64,000 bases of DNA from Pleurotus djamor. Its lineage: Eukaryota > Basidiomycota > Agaricomycetes > Agaricales > Pleurotaceae. The position numbers and the translations under genes were made by a program. Location: contig JAPEVF010000069.1 of NCBI GenBank assembly GCA_029747585.1, positions 1 to 64,000 on the forward strand, given 5' to 3'. The notes beneath the pieces were generated by a model. It had not been told where the DNA came from. It saw nothing but the letters and a program-made list of their open reading frames with translations, and ran no database searches. Each line of letters starts with the position of its first letter. Position 1 is the first letter of the stretch. Shown piece after piece: positions 20,798 through 34,266 of the stretch.

Positions 20798-23700
20798 TTA
20801 GTCGTAGATGGGAAGTGGCAGTAATCTGTATTTGGGCTCAATTTGTTCAAGTCGGTGCAGAAACAAACGGACGACGAACCTATCAGCGTTGAAAAGGAAA
20901 TTGTTGGCGATGTCTTCGCCCTCCAAGAACCTGGTGGGATGTATGACTGCCAGCGAATCATCAGTTTTTCGAACTCTACGAAGGCTAATGTCGTACCAAG
21001 ATGCCCGTTGAGTTCACCAAGTAGCTTCTCCATTTCGTCCCTTTCCCACTGTTCAAAAGGCTCTGGCCCACGTGCGGGTTTCCGCGGCTTTGGTTCTCTA
21101 TCTCCATAACTAGTCGACGCACGACCTTCGAGTTCATCCTCTCCACCTTCCTTGCTATGAGACTGCCTTTCTACTTGTGGGAGTTCGAGTCCCTTTTCTG
21201 TCTGCGAGTCCATTGGGGCGGCTTCATCTCCGGCTTCGGAAGGTACGCGTGCAACTGGTTCAGAAGGGGGTATCGTGTCCCCAGGCTGAAGGAAAGGTTA
21301 ACTAGGGAGTAGCTGGGAAGTAAACGGAGGAAACACACCGCTTTATTCAGACGCTCGTGATGGGTCACAAATTCCTTATACTGCTTCCAGGTTGTGATGA
21401 GATCGTCAGGGATAGCGTGGAAGACTTTGCGGAATATCTCGGTCTAGGACGGACGAGTCAGCGTTGACCCCACCGATAGTTTGGACAGATAACCCACATT
21501 TCGGACGGCCGATGCGACCCAGATGTCCTTCCAGAATGAATCTGAAACAGGGTCTTCAAAGCAATCAACCGTCACTTCAGGACGCGGCGTAGGAATAGTC
21601 CAAGTTTTGTTATCCAACTTTGCATCTAGATGCTTCCTCAAAACAGCACGGGCTGGCGGAGCCTGGTCGAATTCATTGAGGGTAGTAGCCTCACTCATGC
21701 GTGGTTGTGTGGAAGAATCGTCGGTATGAACCTTGGACACCGCTGCTGGAGCGCCGTACAACTCGCCATCCTTAGTGCGACTCTCTGGTGGATCGTCGCG
21801 ATAACCCTTCCTGTTTGTATAGGCCGGGCTTTTCTCGGCGACAATGCGCTCCTCCAGCGTTGGAATGACGGAACTGGGAAACCCGGACTCTTCATTTCCG
21901 TCGGCATCGAATGTCTTCCGTTCATCACTTATCGCAGAATCATTGACGGCATCCATGACGCGACCAGACGCGAGTCCAGTCTTGCGAGCAATGTGCGCCA
22001 AACCCTCTGTAGTGGTTTCGACAGCTGCATTTGCCACTGAGATCGGGCATGTGCGTGAGCGATTGCATCCGTGATCGAGGATAAGATCTCTTACTTTGGC
22101 TGAGGCCTTCTGCGGTTACATGGGCAAGGCGACCCGTCGCAGCCTGATGGCGAAAACCATCTACATGGGTTACCCCTTCGACACCACGTTCTTGTTCACG
22201 ATTGGGATCCCACTCCTCCTGCTCGTGTTCCGGTCGAGGCGGTTCATTGGCCATCAGGTCTTCTTCGTCCAGGGCATCAACATCAATACCCAAGTGCTCT
22301 CGCATAAGACGGACTCGTAGAGAATGAGCAAATCGTCCGACTTTGAAGGGTTTCCCGGCCATAGTACTACTTGGATTTGAGCATCACTCACACCAAACGT
22401 TGGCGACAACTTACCAGTCGATTAAGTCAGTATCCCTGATGACGGCCGCAAGCTCAGAGTCGCGATCCCCGCGTTGAGAACGTTCATTGATATTAGCGCT
22501 GCCAATGATAGCCCATCGGTCGTCAACGATGCAGACCTTACCATGGATGTAGACCTATGGGGACAGGTCATCCGAAACTCCATCAACCAGGTGGATCGAT
22601 CTCACCTGCTCAGTCGTCAGGACCCCACCACGCAGTTTCGCCCAATTTCTGAGTGAGAAAACAGAGATGTAATCATCAGGCTAGTTGAGATATGAGTGGT
22701 TGTTTGGCATAGTATGAGGTGGGTGGCTTACGTTTATACCTTCTTTCCTCAGCCGTCCAAAGATTGAATGCGGTCCTCTGGCGATTGTACGATTTTGACA
22801 TTCCAGGATGATTCGAATCTAAGGCAAATAGTCAGGCACTCGAGCCGAAGAAGGAGGTTGGGACATACGGCACTCGCGTCGCTATGATCGACAGGGAAAG
22901 TAAAACCGGGTAGCAGGGGAATTAGGATGCAGCACTTGAAAGGTGTGCCTTCGCGATGGGCCCGAATGATTCTTTGAGAGATGGCCTCTCCAATCCGATT
23001 TTCAACCCTAACATCATTAACAACCGTTCTGAGAGATCATACGCTAGTTAGGACGGAAAGAGTGGCTCATCATACGAATGGCGTACGAGGTGATGAAGAA
23101 CTGGTTTTCGATGTAGATGAAATGTTCCGACTGGTGGATAGCTGGATAGGAGTACTTCAGGGAGAGCCCTCATGAGAGAAGGTAGAAGCTACCTTTGAGA
23201 TAGGCATGTTCGATGGAGTGTTCTATACGATTGTTGGTTCCGAGTGACCAAGGTCCGGCTGAGCGACAGATTTGCATTTCGCAGGTACCCGTCAAGCCCA
23301 TACGCGATAGCTCTCCCGGCTTGAATTCAGGAGGAGGAAGGAGGAAGGGCATCAGCCTCGAGTGATTCTACAAATCGTATTAGCGGAATGTGTTGTCGTC
23401 TCAAAAAAGGACGAACTTTGATTCGCAAGAGATAATTCCACCTGCATATGGCCGTCAGTTGCAGAATTGACTGACAAGCAAGGGACTTACCTCTGCACGA
23501 AGTGGCGTGCCAAATCCCTCGCAGGCTGGCCAACAACTTGCATACCCACATCATGCCTATTATACGGTGTTAACATACTGCCGTTGCCCGGGAAACGAAC
23601 ACAACTTGCCATGGCATTCGCGGAACCTTCGTGCGGTCATACATATCTTCCTCCGGTTTATTCAGGGTATGGAAATCCATCACACGAGGATTGCTATAGT

Positions 23701-26700
23701 CCTTGCCTGGCCAGATTTCGGATGCCCCAGTATCAGGGTCAATATCATCAGTAAGAACATGCTGAGGCGTATCCCATCTGGATACATACACATTCAGCAA
23801 GGCATGAGCTAGAATAAGGACGGTGGCGTACCGTCCAAAGCAAAGATCAACACCACCCGTGAACGCGATGGTTTGATCTATGACACATAACTTCTCGTGC
23901 TGTCAAAAGGTTTAACAATTAGGCATACGAAGAAAAAGCAATTGAGACGCACATGTGCCCAGTAGAACGTGCCAGTCTGGAAGTGTGAAGGGGACCGTTG
24001 AATCATAACATTTGGGTGAAGAGACGCAAGTCTCTGCTTGGCATAACTAATAACACTGATCAATATGCGGTAGAGACGACGAGCTAGTGCGACGTACTTG
24101 CTATCTGTGGGAGTTGTGCGGTTGGAGACTTCTTGACTAACATTAAGTTGAAAGGATTGAGCACCTCCATGCCGATCAATTTCAAGTGAGAAACTCACTA
24201 GAGGATGATGTGAATCTTCACGCCTTCTTTTGCCTTACGCTCGAGTAGACGATCTAATCTATAACGATCCTTATTAGGTCGACGCATCTGCAATTCTGAG
24301 AAGCCGCCCTTTAATAATCGGCCGCGTCTAAATCGGGAATAGAACCTACCAGGTGAGAGCCACCAATCGTGGATGTAGATCGACTCCTTCGCAAGCAAGA
24401 TGGCGCGCGAGAGGTTCCAGAAATAATCGCGCTAACAGAGCAGAGTAATTAAGATGAAGAAGACATTGAAGGGGGATGATAGCTTACCCCGTCGACCAGC
24501 CATTGGGCGGCAACGTTCATACGGATAGGCGCAAAGCTATCGAATCTATTACCTCCTGTATAATGCGAAGTGGCGGATAATTTCTCTAGAGAAGCGATCC
24601 ATTGAAGCATTTGACGCTACATGAACAGCGGCTGTGTGAGAGCCCATTCACTCAAGAGGGAAGTTAAAAATACCTCGTTCTTGGCTATCAACTTGAGTTT
24701 GACCTGAGAGTTCTCGATATAGAAAGTATGCTTAGAAACGTCCTGGTTAGCAGCTGCCTTCCTTTGACCCGCGGGGGTTTTGGGCCGCGGAGGGCCTTCC
24801 GTTTGAATGTCGCTGCCCTCTGCAAGGGGATTCACGTTGGTGGAAGGATCCAACATAGGCGCAGGGATATTGACAGACATATCTGACGTTCGGTCGGAGA
24901 AATCGTCTTCCTCCTCCTCTACATTGTTGTGTAGATTCATTCCGTTCATCTGAGGACGTTTGCGCCTGCCACCCAGGGATAAGGCTTTCGAAATTTTGCT
25001 ACGGACAGACGCAACGATGGACTTGTTGTCAATCTCGGATTGAGCGTGCCGTGGATTATCAGGAGGCAGCTTGAGACCCGATGCCTCGGAATCGGGATGG
25101 AGGAGACTGAGTGGTTGTCGATACAGCCTCTTCGGACGGTGCAATTTGAAATCCTGATCGATGAGGAAAACGTCCCAGATCACCAGCTACAGAAAAGGGA
25201 GAAGGTCAATAATGGCATCGTCGTGAGTGCGAATGTACTTACCTCGCCAGGCTCCTGTAGGATCACAAGATAACTTTCACGCACAGCGCACCACCGCTGT
25301 TCCCTCTTCTCCCTCCATCCAACCGATTTACGTCCGAAGCCTCCGCCTGCTTTATTGCCTGCGTCTTCTATTCTTAAGTACCCAGCCTTATGTTGAGCAC
25401 CTCCAGACTGAGCCAAAGAAATGAATAGAGCGCTTATTTCGAAGAAGCCAGATAGCCGATTAGAAGAAGGGTGGAACATCTGGACAGAATATGAGCAAGA
25501 GTTTGGCATGTTGAGTAGCATAAGACGAACCACCGCACGGATTAATTCAATTAAATAATTTTCGAGGGCCTCTCGTTGTAGACGGGCGAACTCGGCTTGG
25601 GCCACTTGACCATTATGACTCTCTCGCTTGAGAAACTTGAAATAAGGTAGACCTAATGGGAAATCAGTTGAGAAATCGACGGAAGTGATTGGGGCGAAGC
25701 AGACTTGTTCGGGGGAACTCCGGTAATTTGTCAACGGAGCGATTATAGGCGTTGGAGAGGGTATAATGATAATGGAGAGAAATAAAGTCCTGTAATTGAC
25801 GATAAATTACCCAGCGAGCGGCGCCGTTAGCGTACTCGCATTCGATCCGAAAGACAGACTTGTGGCCATGTAGCGGATGCAAGCTATCGCTGACACGTAT
25901 ACGCAGGCGATGCAGCAGGACAGGAACGCGTCGGAGGTCCCTCTCATCTCTCTCAAACCATAGCCTGAGCATCAGAGTCGAAAGGCCGCCAGTTATAAGT
26001 TCATCTGTGATGTTGACCGATGGATGGGTGACAGCAGAAGGACCTGGGGTAGCGGTAGGAGGCTGAGATTGAGAAGCGACGGTCGGTAAGAGAGATCGTA
26101 GGCGGCCCCATTTGGCTAAGCCGGGTTTCGTTTTCTCGTGCGGTGAATGTGGGGAATGAGGTGAATGAGGAACAGAGGAGACACGTCGAAGACTTGACGC
26201 GATCTTTGGAGTCGAAGGACCAGCGAAACCCTCGCCCTCACTGACGGCACCAGGTTCCTCGGTTGTTTCGCCCTGGTGCTCTCTCCTGCTTCCCTCGACG
26301 CCGAAATCAAACTGAGGCTTCTCTTCCCTCGGGGACTCATAGAACCACTTCATAGGATTCCAGCTTTCCTCAACACGGCTTTCCCTCCTCTTCCCCTTCC
26401 TGTCACTTGGGTCAAAGCTGTTGCTGTACTCGAGTGCGCCTCGAAAGTCCGTGTTCCTTCGCGAGAAAGCAAAGTATTCGCCGCCTTGTTCTACACCTTC
26501 AGGCAGTATGTCGATCGGTTCTGAAGCCTCGATCATCCTGGAGTTATTTCTGGAGTTGACCGGTGAATTAGGGATACTGTAGCTGTATGATAGCGATCTT
26601 GGTGGGCCCGTTCTCATAGACGGGGTGGTAGGAGGACTCCTAAACTGTGCACTGAGTCTTTTGGATGATGGGTCATGCTGGTTGAGTCGCGGAGTCGTTT

Positions 26701-26827
26701 GTTCCGGCGGATTGTCCTGGACCTGAGGAATGTCAATACTCGGCCTCTCCGCGTGATTATGCTTATGCTGCAGCTCGGATTCGTGTTGCTGGTCCCGAAG
26801 CTGCTGTACAACATCGTGAAGCGCCAT
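20798..26827 (-). CDS. Phospholipase D1 (PX-PH-type)
   Basis: A large multi-exon gene. The N-terminal 250 residues are Ser/Pro-rich with a small SPH repeat. A PX domain follows ([11 protein letters not shown] to LPEFPRTS), then a PH domain (GYLRIEDAG to [10 protein letters not shown]). Two catalytic HKD motifs are present: [16 protein letters not shown] near 23880 and [10 protein letters not shown] near 22525 with the [10 protein letters not shown] stretch. The C-terminus has [10 protein letters not shown] and ends LPLPIYD at 20798. The enzyme cleaves phosphatidylcholine to phosphatidic acid and choline on membranes, as yeast Spo14 does in sporulation and secretion. The start ATG (26825-26827) is the first in-frame; the short upstream extension uses a non-ATG codon. 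Several mid exon borders were not individually fixed. Confidence 0.92.
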
Positions 26828-27036
26828 GGAAGATGGAGGAGTGGACAAAGAGGTAACGGGGAACTCAAACGCAGATTTTATTTGTGCACTTACGTAGTTG
26901 GTCGCCTGAAACCATAAATGATGTCACTCCCACACAAGTTGCACACGACTCGCTTTATTTCAAGTTTCGTGCGCTATAATTTATCTATGTGCGTATCTAA
27001 GTGCTACAGATATCGATGTAGTATAGACTTTACGCG

Positions 27037-27792
27037 TTACGCCTCAGCCTTTTTTGGTGCCTCAGTCTCCTAGAGGCGCGGCGCAGTCAGTACTTCAACC
27101 ACAACGATGGGGACACCAATAGTGTGCAGCAGGAACTGACCTTGGCATCATCTGAAGAAGACTGCTCTTCAACCTTTTCAGGTGCAGGTGGGGTAGAAGG
27201 CTCCTCAGATGAGGCAACTACCTCTTCCTACAGATAAGCACCCATATGCGTCAATACCGAGCTTATACTAGTCCAATACGAGACGCGATTCATTCCATGA
27301 CGTACCGTGGCACTCTCCTCAGACGCCGCTGGGTGCTCCTCCACGGGCTCGGCAGGCTCTGTGGCTTTGACTTCAGCACCATCTGCCTTGGGAGCATCCT
27401 CGGCCTGATAATGATGGCATCAGAAATGTTGCATGCATCTCGGAGGATACATAAACTCGAAACTTACGACTGCAGCATTTACTTCCGCCGTGACATCGGC
27501 CGGGGTGCCCTCATCATCCTTTATCACCACGGGCGTGGCCGGATGCGCGTCATGACCGTGCGCAACGTGGGGGGCAGATTTACGTGAAGAGGGCGACAGT
27601 AGGTAGAGCAACTGGGAAACCATTGTCAATCCCGGGAGACCCAATTTCTTTTATGAATGGGCGACGCACCGCAGGACCAAATACTACACCAGAGCCAATC
27701 TTCATCAGAAACGCGGCATCGGTACCCTTCCTACATAGACCAAGTTAAACCACTCACAACCCAAGGTAGGTCGCTGCTTTTTTGTTGACCAT
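27037..27792 (-). CDS. Small one-helix protein with an acidic Ala/Pro/Glu tail
   Basis: Six short exons (27761-27792, 27670-27730, 27468-27611, 27306-27404, 27141-27227, 27037-27069) sum to 456 bases, 151 residues. I do not recognise the family. Residues about 15-36 form one hydrophobic segment containing MKIGSGVVFGPALLYLL, which could be a membrane anchor. The next 110 residues are disordered and rich in Glu, Ala, Pro and Ser, ending APKKAEA. Splice sites are consensus and keep the frame throughout, which supports a real gene. It could be a mitochondrial inner-membrane or ER protein. It is codirectional with, and 209 bases upstream of, phospholipase D. Confidence 0.65.
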
Positions 27793-28315
27793 GAGAAGAC
27801 GAATTCCAACGTCTGGGGGCGAACCGGGCAGACGCTCGGAAGCCCGCACGGCCAGCAACTGGAATAAATTGTCTAGCGAATCTGGAGGCCATTATGTGTT
27901 GCTTTTAACTGCAATGAACCGTGGGCGTTCGCCGTGTCGAAGCACAAGGGGGGAAAGAAACAAGTTGTCCGAAGCGGAGAAGACCTGCGTTTGGTGTGAC
28001 GTCATCTCACGGAAGCAAGTCAGTGGGAGGAATCAAGATGGCGAGCCATTTGTGCGGATCCGAGGTATAAGTAGATGTCATAAATGCTAGTAGATACACA
28101 GAGCTTCCTGGCTAAGACGGACGTGAAAATGGGGAGGTCGTAGTAGAGGCACAAAAGATCATAATGAAATCGAAAGGGTCTAAGTAATCTGCGCGTTTGG
28201 GGAATCAGGATTCAATTATCACACCCTGCTCATGCGATATTGATAACGGGTTGGCTTCGATCAAGGTCAATCTTAAAGCGACCCAGGAAGGTAGGTGGAC
28301 TTCGACCGGATCGAG
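27793..28315. other. Non-coding gap before the DUF6534-type gene
   Basis: About 520 bases upstream of the small one-helix gene and downstream of the membrane protein gene. I see no gene, repeat or RNA here. Confidence 0.5.
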
Positions 28316-29764
28316 CTAGACTAGGGTAAATGACTAGCACGAGGCGTAGAGTGGCAAGACGTACATTCAACGGTCTTCGTTGTACCGTTCTGAGCTGCTG
28401 AACGCGATGCGAATCTGAACGAACCGATAACATCTTCTGTTCCACGGAGCATGTTTCTAGCGTTGAGGCTGATGGGAGACTCATAAGATTTATGGAAGGG
28501 AAAGGGAGAACGAAACCCTACGATGCGTAGAAGGAGTTGGCGTATACTGCGAAAAACACGTCGGCATTGATGGTCCACGAGCAGTGGAGGGGAACGTACC
28601 TCTGGCCAGGCATATGTACAGCCCCAAGTAAAGCACTGTAATTTATCAGAGACGAGCCCCTGGTGGCGGCAAAAGACCTGGAGACTTACTGGAGTTCGGT
28701 AGGCACACAAGCTATAGCAGAAGATTTGAGCAACCTGGTGCGAGAGAGCGAGGGCAGAGACGAACCAAAATACCCGCTACATTGGCCAAGATACTGCACG
28801 GCCACATTGGTCACCCAGCGTGAGTCAAAAGGCGACACCTACTCACCTAGTAAGAACACCGGTTGCTAAAGAGCGTTGATGAGTATCTAATAAACCAGGG
28901 AGAGATTTATGTATACGCACAAACTGTCATCAAGATGATTCTATCCACAAGTCTCGTTGATCTATGGGATGTCAAAAATCAATGGTGTGATAAAGAGCAG
29001 AAAGAAAATGAGACTACCTCTGGAACAAGGATTGTCGCTCTTGCATCAAACTGTAAGTAAGAACGACGGCAATGATCACATCGATGGCCGCAGCGACAAA
29101 TAGACCGCTGATGGAGAGCCATTGGTATCGAAGACTGTATCCGATCACACCGTACTTCTCGAGAACGACGGTGACCGCGATAACAGCTCCGATGGTGTAG
29201 AGGATGAGGATCCAGCATATGACGGGGACGATGTAAGATTCCGTGAATCGTCGAATACGATCGACGAAATAAATCTGGAAAACACATGGTGGGATTTGCG
29301 TACTTTGGTGATGATAAAAGGCTTACATACCTGCGCGACACATCCCGACCAGTTGGTAATAATGATAATGGCTTCGACCTGGTATGGGGCATTGATGAAC
29401 ATCAAGGCTGGATTTTCTCGGTAAGGTGTGATGGCCGCTGAATAGAGGAGATTCGAGGCGAAGATCATGCCCGCTAATTCAAGTAGCCTACAAAACGAGG
29501 GGTCAATGAATGGTCTACCAGCCATGACATGTATCGCAGTACCAGATGAGCGCAGCCTGAATAATGGAATGAGATTCGCAAGCGAAAGCATAGGAGGCGA
29601 AGACTTACGAAGATTTTCAAGAATCGACGGTCATCTGGGTAGGTCGTGTAATAGAAGAACGCCTGGAGGGTGACGATCCCAAACAACCATGCAGATATAA
29701 TGATACCAATCTGCACGCCCGCCATACTCGAGACGAGAGTATATACGGCATCTAGAGACGACAT
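28316..29764 (-). CDS. Seven-helix membrane protein, DUF6534 type
   Basis: A multi-exon gene starting MSSLDAVYTLVSS at 29764. Ordered hydrophobic segments: GIIISAWLFGIVTLQAFFYY, ALIWYC, MIFASNLLY, AIIIITNWSG, IVPVICWILILY, GLFVAAAIDVIIAVVL and a final LYLGLYICLARVYANSFYASLNAR. The N-terminal G-x-W-x-F-G-x-x-T-x-Q pattern with TYPDD and the C-terminal YANS-x-x-AS-LNAR pattern are hallmarks of the DUF6534 proteins expanded in mushroom-forming fungi. Their function is unknown; a seven-helix receptor-like role has been suggested only by topology. Splices around 28800 were chosen to restore the SILANLVCLPNSMLYLG block. The last exon contributes only the final residue and the stop. It is divergent from Sas10 across about 780 bases. 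Confidence 0.82.
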
Positions 29765-30543
29765 CTTGAAAGCAACGAAGGGGGATTCAGATGTTGGTGT
29801 TGGGATGAGCGAAACTCGAGCGATTGTGGACTTGATAGGTGTGGTTTTATCTGTCTTTCGAGCTGCATCATGAGACTGTGGCTGGGGAGGTCGAGCCAGC
29901 CAGGGAGGTACCGGCTTGATGGTCGAAACACATTCCACATTCTGGAATAGGGTTCACGCCTTGATATCTCGACTCGGATGATGCAAGGTAACGGCCGAAT
30001 CGATGATCTACAGGGACGCGTACTTTGATACACATCGCAAAAGGGTGTAAATCGATCAATTTCAATTATGCAGCGGTGAGTCCAAGATGTCGAACGAGCA
30101 CGCAGCTTCGTACTTTCATCGGAAAAGCCTGCTGTGACCGCCGGACGAAAGTTCAAGATAGACAACCAAAGCATGACGTCCACACGGTCCTATCGTCACT
30201 GCAACAACCAGATACGATGACAGTTGGTACCTGAGCCACTAGGAACGAAGTGGTGTGGTGGTTGTGTGGTGGAACACAGCCGCAGTGAATAAATAGCGTA
30301 TTTCTATCAAAGAGTGCTAGAAATTGAAAAGTTATGGTGCACGCGATTAAGACCAAAGATAGTCTCTTGAGTATTTTGAATCTTGTTTTCTCGGTAGGAA
30401 GCGAGCCGTACGGAGGAGAAGATTTAGAGGCCTGTGGTGATCATTCATGATGGCGATCGTGAAAAGTTTGAAATTCGCGCTCACATTGGCTAGCCCCTAT
30501 CCACCACTAAATCGCAAAGTAACAATTTTTTCTTCCAGATTCC
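29765..30543. other. Intergenic region between divergent DUF6534 and Sas10 genes
   Basis: About 780 bases that must hold both promoters. No clear TATA element, RNA gene or repeat was recognised; frames inside are unconvincing. Confidence 0.5.
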
Positions 30544-32800
30544 ATGGTCAGACGCAGGGTGCCCAAATCCCGGGCTCATGTAAAGTCCAAGCCCCGCTCC
30601 CTTGACAAGAATGAAAGCAAGGTCAAGAAGTGGAACAAGCGGTCTGACATACCGCTGGATGAGGAGGACGAATGTGAGCTTCTGAATGCCTGTTCTTGTG
30701 CATTGTGCTGATCCATCTTGTCTCATAGTCCATGCAAATAAGGACCATATTTTGCTGAATGGTGGTGGAGATGACGACGATGATTACGAGGAAGATGAAG
30801 TCTTTGGATTAAACGGAGTATCGGACGAGGACGAGGATGAGGACGAAGGTATGGGTATGGCCGTGGATGACGAGGATGAGGGTGAAGACGAAGACGAAGA
30901 AGAGGACTTGAGTGTCGCGGTCAAGGCTACGAAAACCTCAAAAAAGGGCAAGCAGAAGCAAAAGGCCTCCCTAGACGAGGAAAGCGACGAGGAAGAAGTG
31001 GACGAAAGTTGGGGAAAGAAAACGTCCGCATTCTATTCATCTAACGCGAAAGAGCTGGACTCGGAGGACGAGGAGGCCAACGAACTCGAGGAGCAGGAAG
31101 CTAGACGACTACAAGCCAAGGCCCGTGAAGGCATGACCGACGCTGACTTTGGGCTGGAGGATGTTCACGACGTGACAACGAATCCAGAAGACGAGTAAGA
31201 TTGCATTTCTACGTGTTTTCGCTCCTTCTTTTTACTAACCCATCCCCAATTTTCCTAGTGATCTCGTTGAAGCACCTGTTGTGCAACTCGCTCATGTCGG
31301 ACAGGATAAGAAGTCTCTCCTTCGTCATCTGGAAAAGACCAATCCATTGGCTCTTGCTTTGGCTCGCGACTGGGACGACACGGCTCAGAACCTCATTCGT
31401 ACCAAGGCCAAACTTGACAAGTAAGTAACCCTTTGCTGCCTTCTGTTGGAGCTTACGCCGAGCTACTCTGAGTAGAATAGAAGCTGAAGATTCAGACGCT
31501 TTGAGTTTGGGCATGATGCATCTCCATTATCGTGCGTCCCCCTTGTTCGTGACCGATTCACAACTCTAACTGAATAAATAGAGGCATTACTCACATACGC
31601 AAACACCCTCGCCTTCTACCTCTACCTCCGCGCTAGCGACAAATATGCCCGCCAGCCCAAACTCCTCGATTCGCACCCAATAACCAACCGCCTCCTCACC
31701 TTGAAACAATCCCTCGCTACGCTTGAAGACCTCGATTTTGCAGCATCCGACTCGGACGAGGAAGCTGATTCCTCTGACATCAACGAAGACGAAATGTGGT
31801 CAGACGCCAATCAACTTTGGGGTGCTGGCCAAGACGGCAACCTCGAAGCTGGAGAGTTGGATGATCTTCTGCTAGATGCCCAATCTGAACCTGAGCAAAC
31901 TCTGGGCGAGCATCGATCAAGGCTCCGAGCTTCGAACAAAGCCTCACGGGAGGAAGAGGAGCCGCCGACGAAGAAGCGTAAAACTTCGAAAACCAAGTCA
32001 GTCAAGGCAGCTCCCCCTGTATTCGATCTCGTCGAGCCAGAGTTCCCTGCCTCTCAATCCACGCGTTCTTCACGCCGCGCATCCCAAGAGGACGACTCAC
32101 AGAATATGTTTGGCGAGCTGTCTTCACTAGACCATGCTGACGCTGTCGATAAAACGGCTCGTAAGAAGTCGTTGAGGTTCCATACATCTAAAATCGAAAG
32201 TGCGACGGCTCGGAGACAAGGCGCTCGCAGTCGAGCACTGGGTGGTGACGATGATATTCCCTATAAAGAGCGCCGCAAGGAGAAGAATGCGCGACTCGAG
32301 GCGCAGGCTGATAAAGGGCTTCGTGGTCAGGGAGGCGCGGATCTAGACGATGCGGAACCTTCACCGAGGGACGCGGATGTGGATATGGAGGATGCGGACG
32401 GCTACTATGAACTCGTGAAGAAGACTTCAAAGGCAAAGAAGGAGTTGAAGAAGGCGGAACATGACGCCTCTGCTGCTGCTGCTCGGTACGTGCCACCTAT
32501 CTGTCCGACTTGGTTCTGTGCCTCACAGTTATCTCCTTCAGTGCTCATGCGGAAGAAAACGGCGTAGATGGTCCTCGCTCTCTCACTCGGGCAATCCTAT
32601 CAAACAAGGGTCTCACACCCCATCGACCCAAAAGTGTTCGGAACCCTCGCGTCAAGAAACGACAAAAGTTCGAAAAAGCCAAGAGAAAGGTTGCATCGCA
32701 GAAAGCCGTTTACAAGGGTGGTCTCAATGCTACTGGTGGCCGCTACGATGGAGAGAAGACTGGAATATCAAAGGTCGTCAAGAGTATTCGCTTGTCATAG
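30544..32800 (+). CDS. SAS10: Sas10/Utp3, small-subunit processome protein
   Basis: Six exons (30544-30673, 30729-31194, 31259-31420, 31476-31531, 31582-32485, 32542-32800) total 1977 bases, 658 residues. After a basic N-terminus comes an Asp/Glu-rich stretch, then WGKKTSAFYSSN, a Sas10/Utp3/C1D domain (LLRHLEKTNPLALAL to YQALLTYANTLAFYLYLRA), a long charged middle, and the Sas10 C-terminal domain (RAILSNKGLTPHRPKS, NPRVKKRQKFEKA, KTGISKVVKSIRLS). The protein works in the nucleolar U3 snoRNP processome for 18S rRNA maturation. All splice phases are consistent. The length and domain order match fungal orthologues. It converges with the HNH-type gene. Confidence 0.94.
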
Positions 32801-33040
32801 CACCTTTATGGATTCTATAATCGTTGTGCTGTCGTACGACAGCGCCAAAATCCGACGTTCACGGGCTTGAGCCCTGCGCGAAGGCAGACATCTCAAAGTA
32901 GTTGTATAGCCACCACTGCAGCGGCAGGAGTAAGTGTACGATGCCCCATACAGCCCAAAGTACTCAGGAGATTGAATTGAGCAAAGTTATTTAGCCATAG
33001 GTGGTCGCTACAAATACATTATGTTCGTATTTCATCAGAT

Positions 33041-34266
33041 TTACGCGCCGATGCCAACGTCGTAAGGGCTCGCAAAGCGAGGGATTTCCGATTCCGTTCG
33101 CGTTGGAAATTTCCTTTCCCAACGCTCGCTGAGGGCCACCTTTGGGAAGCTGGTGTCCAGTTCGAGATATGCTGCCGCATCGGAAAGACGGACAACCTTG
33201 GCACACATCGCGTGGAGGGCAATGAGTGTCGGGGACGGAAGCGGAAGGCGATCGGGGTCGCTGGAGGTGAACGTAACTGTTTTCTTGCCTTTGATGAGGG
33301 ATCGACACTCTTCGAGGTAAAACATGATATCATAGGAGTGTGGAACATCCTGCGGAAACGGCATGAATGTCGATGTCACCGCGCTTGAAAGATGGATCAA
33401 ACCGTTGGCTCCAACCATAATTCCAAGCGACCAAAGAAGTCATCCATATTGACCTCCAGTGTCATAACATTGAAAAGGGAATGGACCCCGGAGCCGCGAA
33501 GAGCTTCGACTGGGTAACCGAAGGCCCGAAGCGCGGCGAGCACGAGTGTTGCATGCTCGTCCTACAGCATGGTTGTGAGATGATTTCAACAGGCGGCTGA
33601 GATTCCCGACCTTGTCAAGCCCTCTGAAGCCCGAGACACTTGTATAAAATTCGGGTGAGGGAACAATATGAGTACACCGAGTCAGCGTTCGGCCTGTCTG
33701 CTTCACGAGGTCTCTGGGCACGCCATAAGTGTAGGCATCTCGACCATAGATTCCAGTAATCATGCATTTATGTCCGTCACGGGTGAGGGCCTAGAGTATA
33801 ATCAGAACCACTACCACTTGCATAAAGGGTGTATACCTGAATCTCCGTACGATCATCTTCCTTTGTATCCATGGCGGGTTCCCAGTCGCTCAGACATGGG
33901 TCTTCGTATTTCTTGAACCTGACTGGATGGAATATCAGACAACACGAACGTGGAGATGAATCATACGTGCTTACAAACATCAATGAAGGAAGTGAGCAGG
34001 AAATCACTTGTCGAGGCCAGCTGTTCGGGATTTTCGTTACAAGAGTCGATGGCACGGGCGACACAAACTTCTGCTTGAATGGTGGGCGCAAATAGGAGTA
34101 GATATCCAAGAACTCTTGCATGCATGAGGGCAAGAGGGTCGCGAGCATTTTCCTCGAAGGTTAGACACGACGAATATGCATGCAGCTGTAACTCCCGGGA
34201 AGGAGGACCAGAGGGAAATTTGGCCACAAAGGTTAGCAAAGGTGGAAGTGGTTGCGGCTCAGGCAT
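33041..34266 (-). CDS. HNH-endonuclease-like domain protein, fungal type
   Basis: Five exons (33975-34266, 33837-33922, 33611-33790, 33403-33561, 33041-33349) sum to 1026 bases, 341 residues. The HNH-like core starts LTRDGHKCMITG, continues with RCTHIVPSPEF, and ends SLFNVMTLEVNMDDFF then RLELWLEP. This is the layout of the HNH proteins that form large families in Agaricomycetes, with C-x-x-TG, a catalytic-type His and the Asn. The last metal-ligand position, commonly His in an HD-LFD motif, reads Asp here, so nuclease activity may be lost. Function is unknown. The ATG at 34266 is the first in frame; an upstream extension starts at GTG. Confidence 0.75.

Noticed and set aside
21175..21195. 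GGAGTTCGAGTCCC resembling a tRNA B box
   Set aside because: No A box, stem structure or terminator nearby; it lies in a coding exon of phospholipase D.
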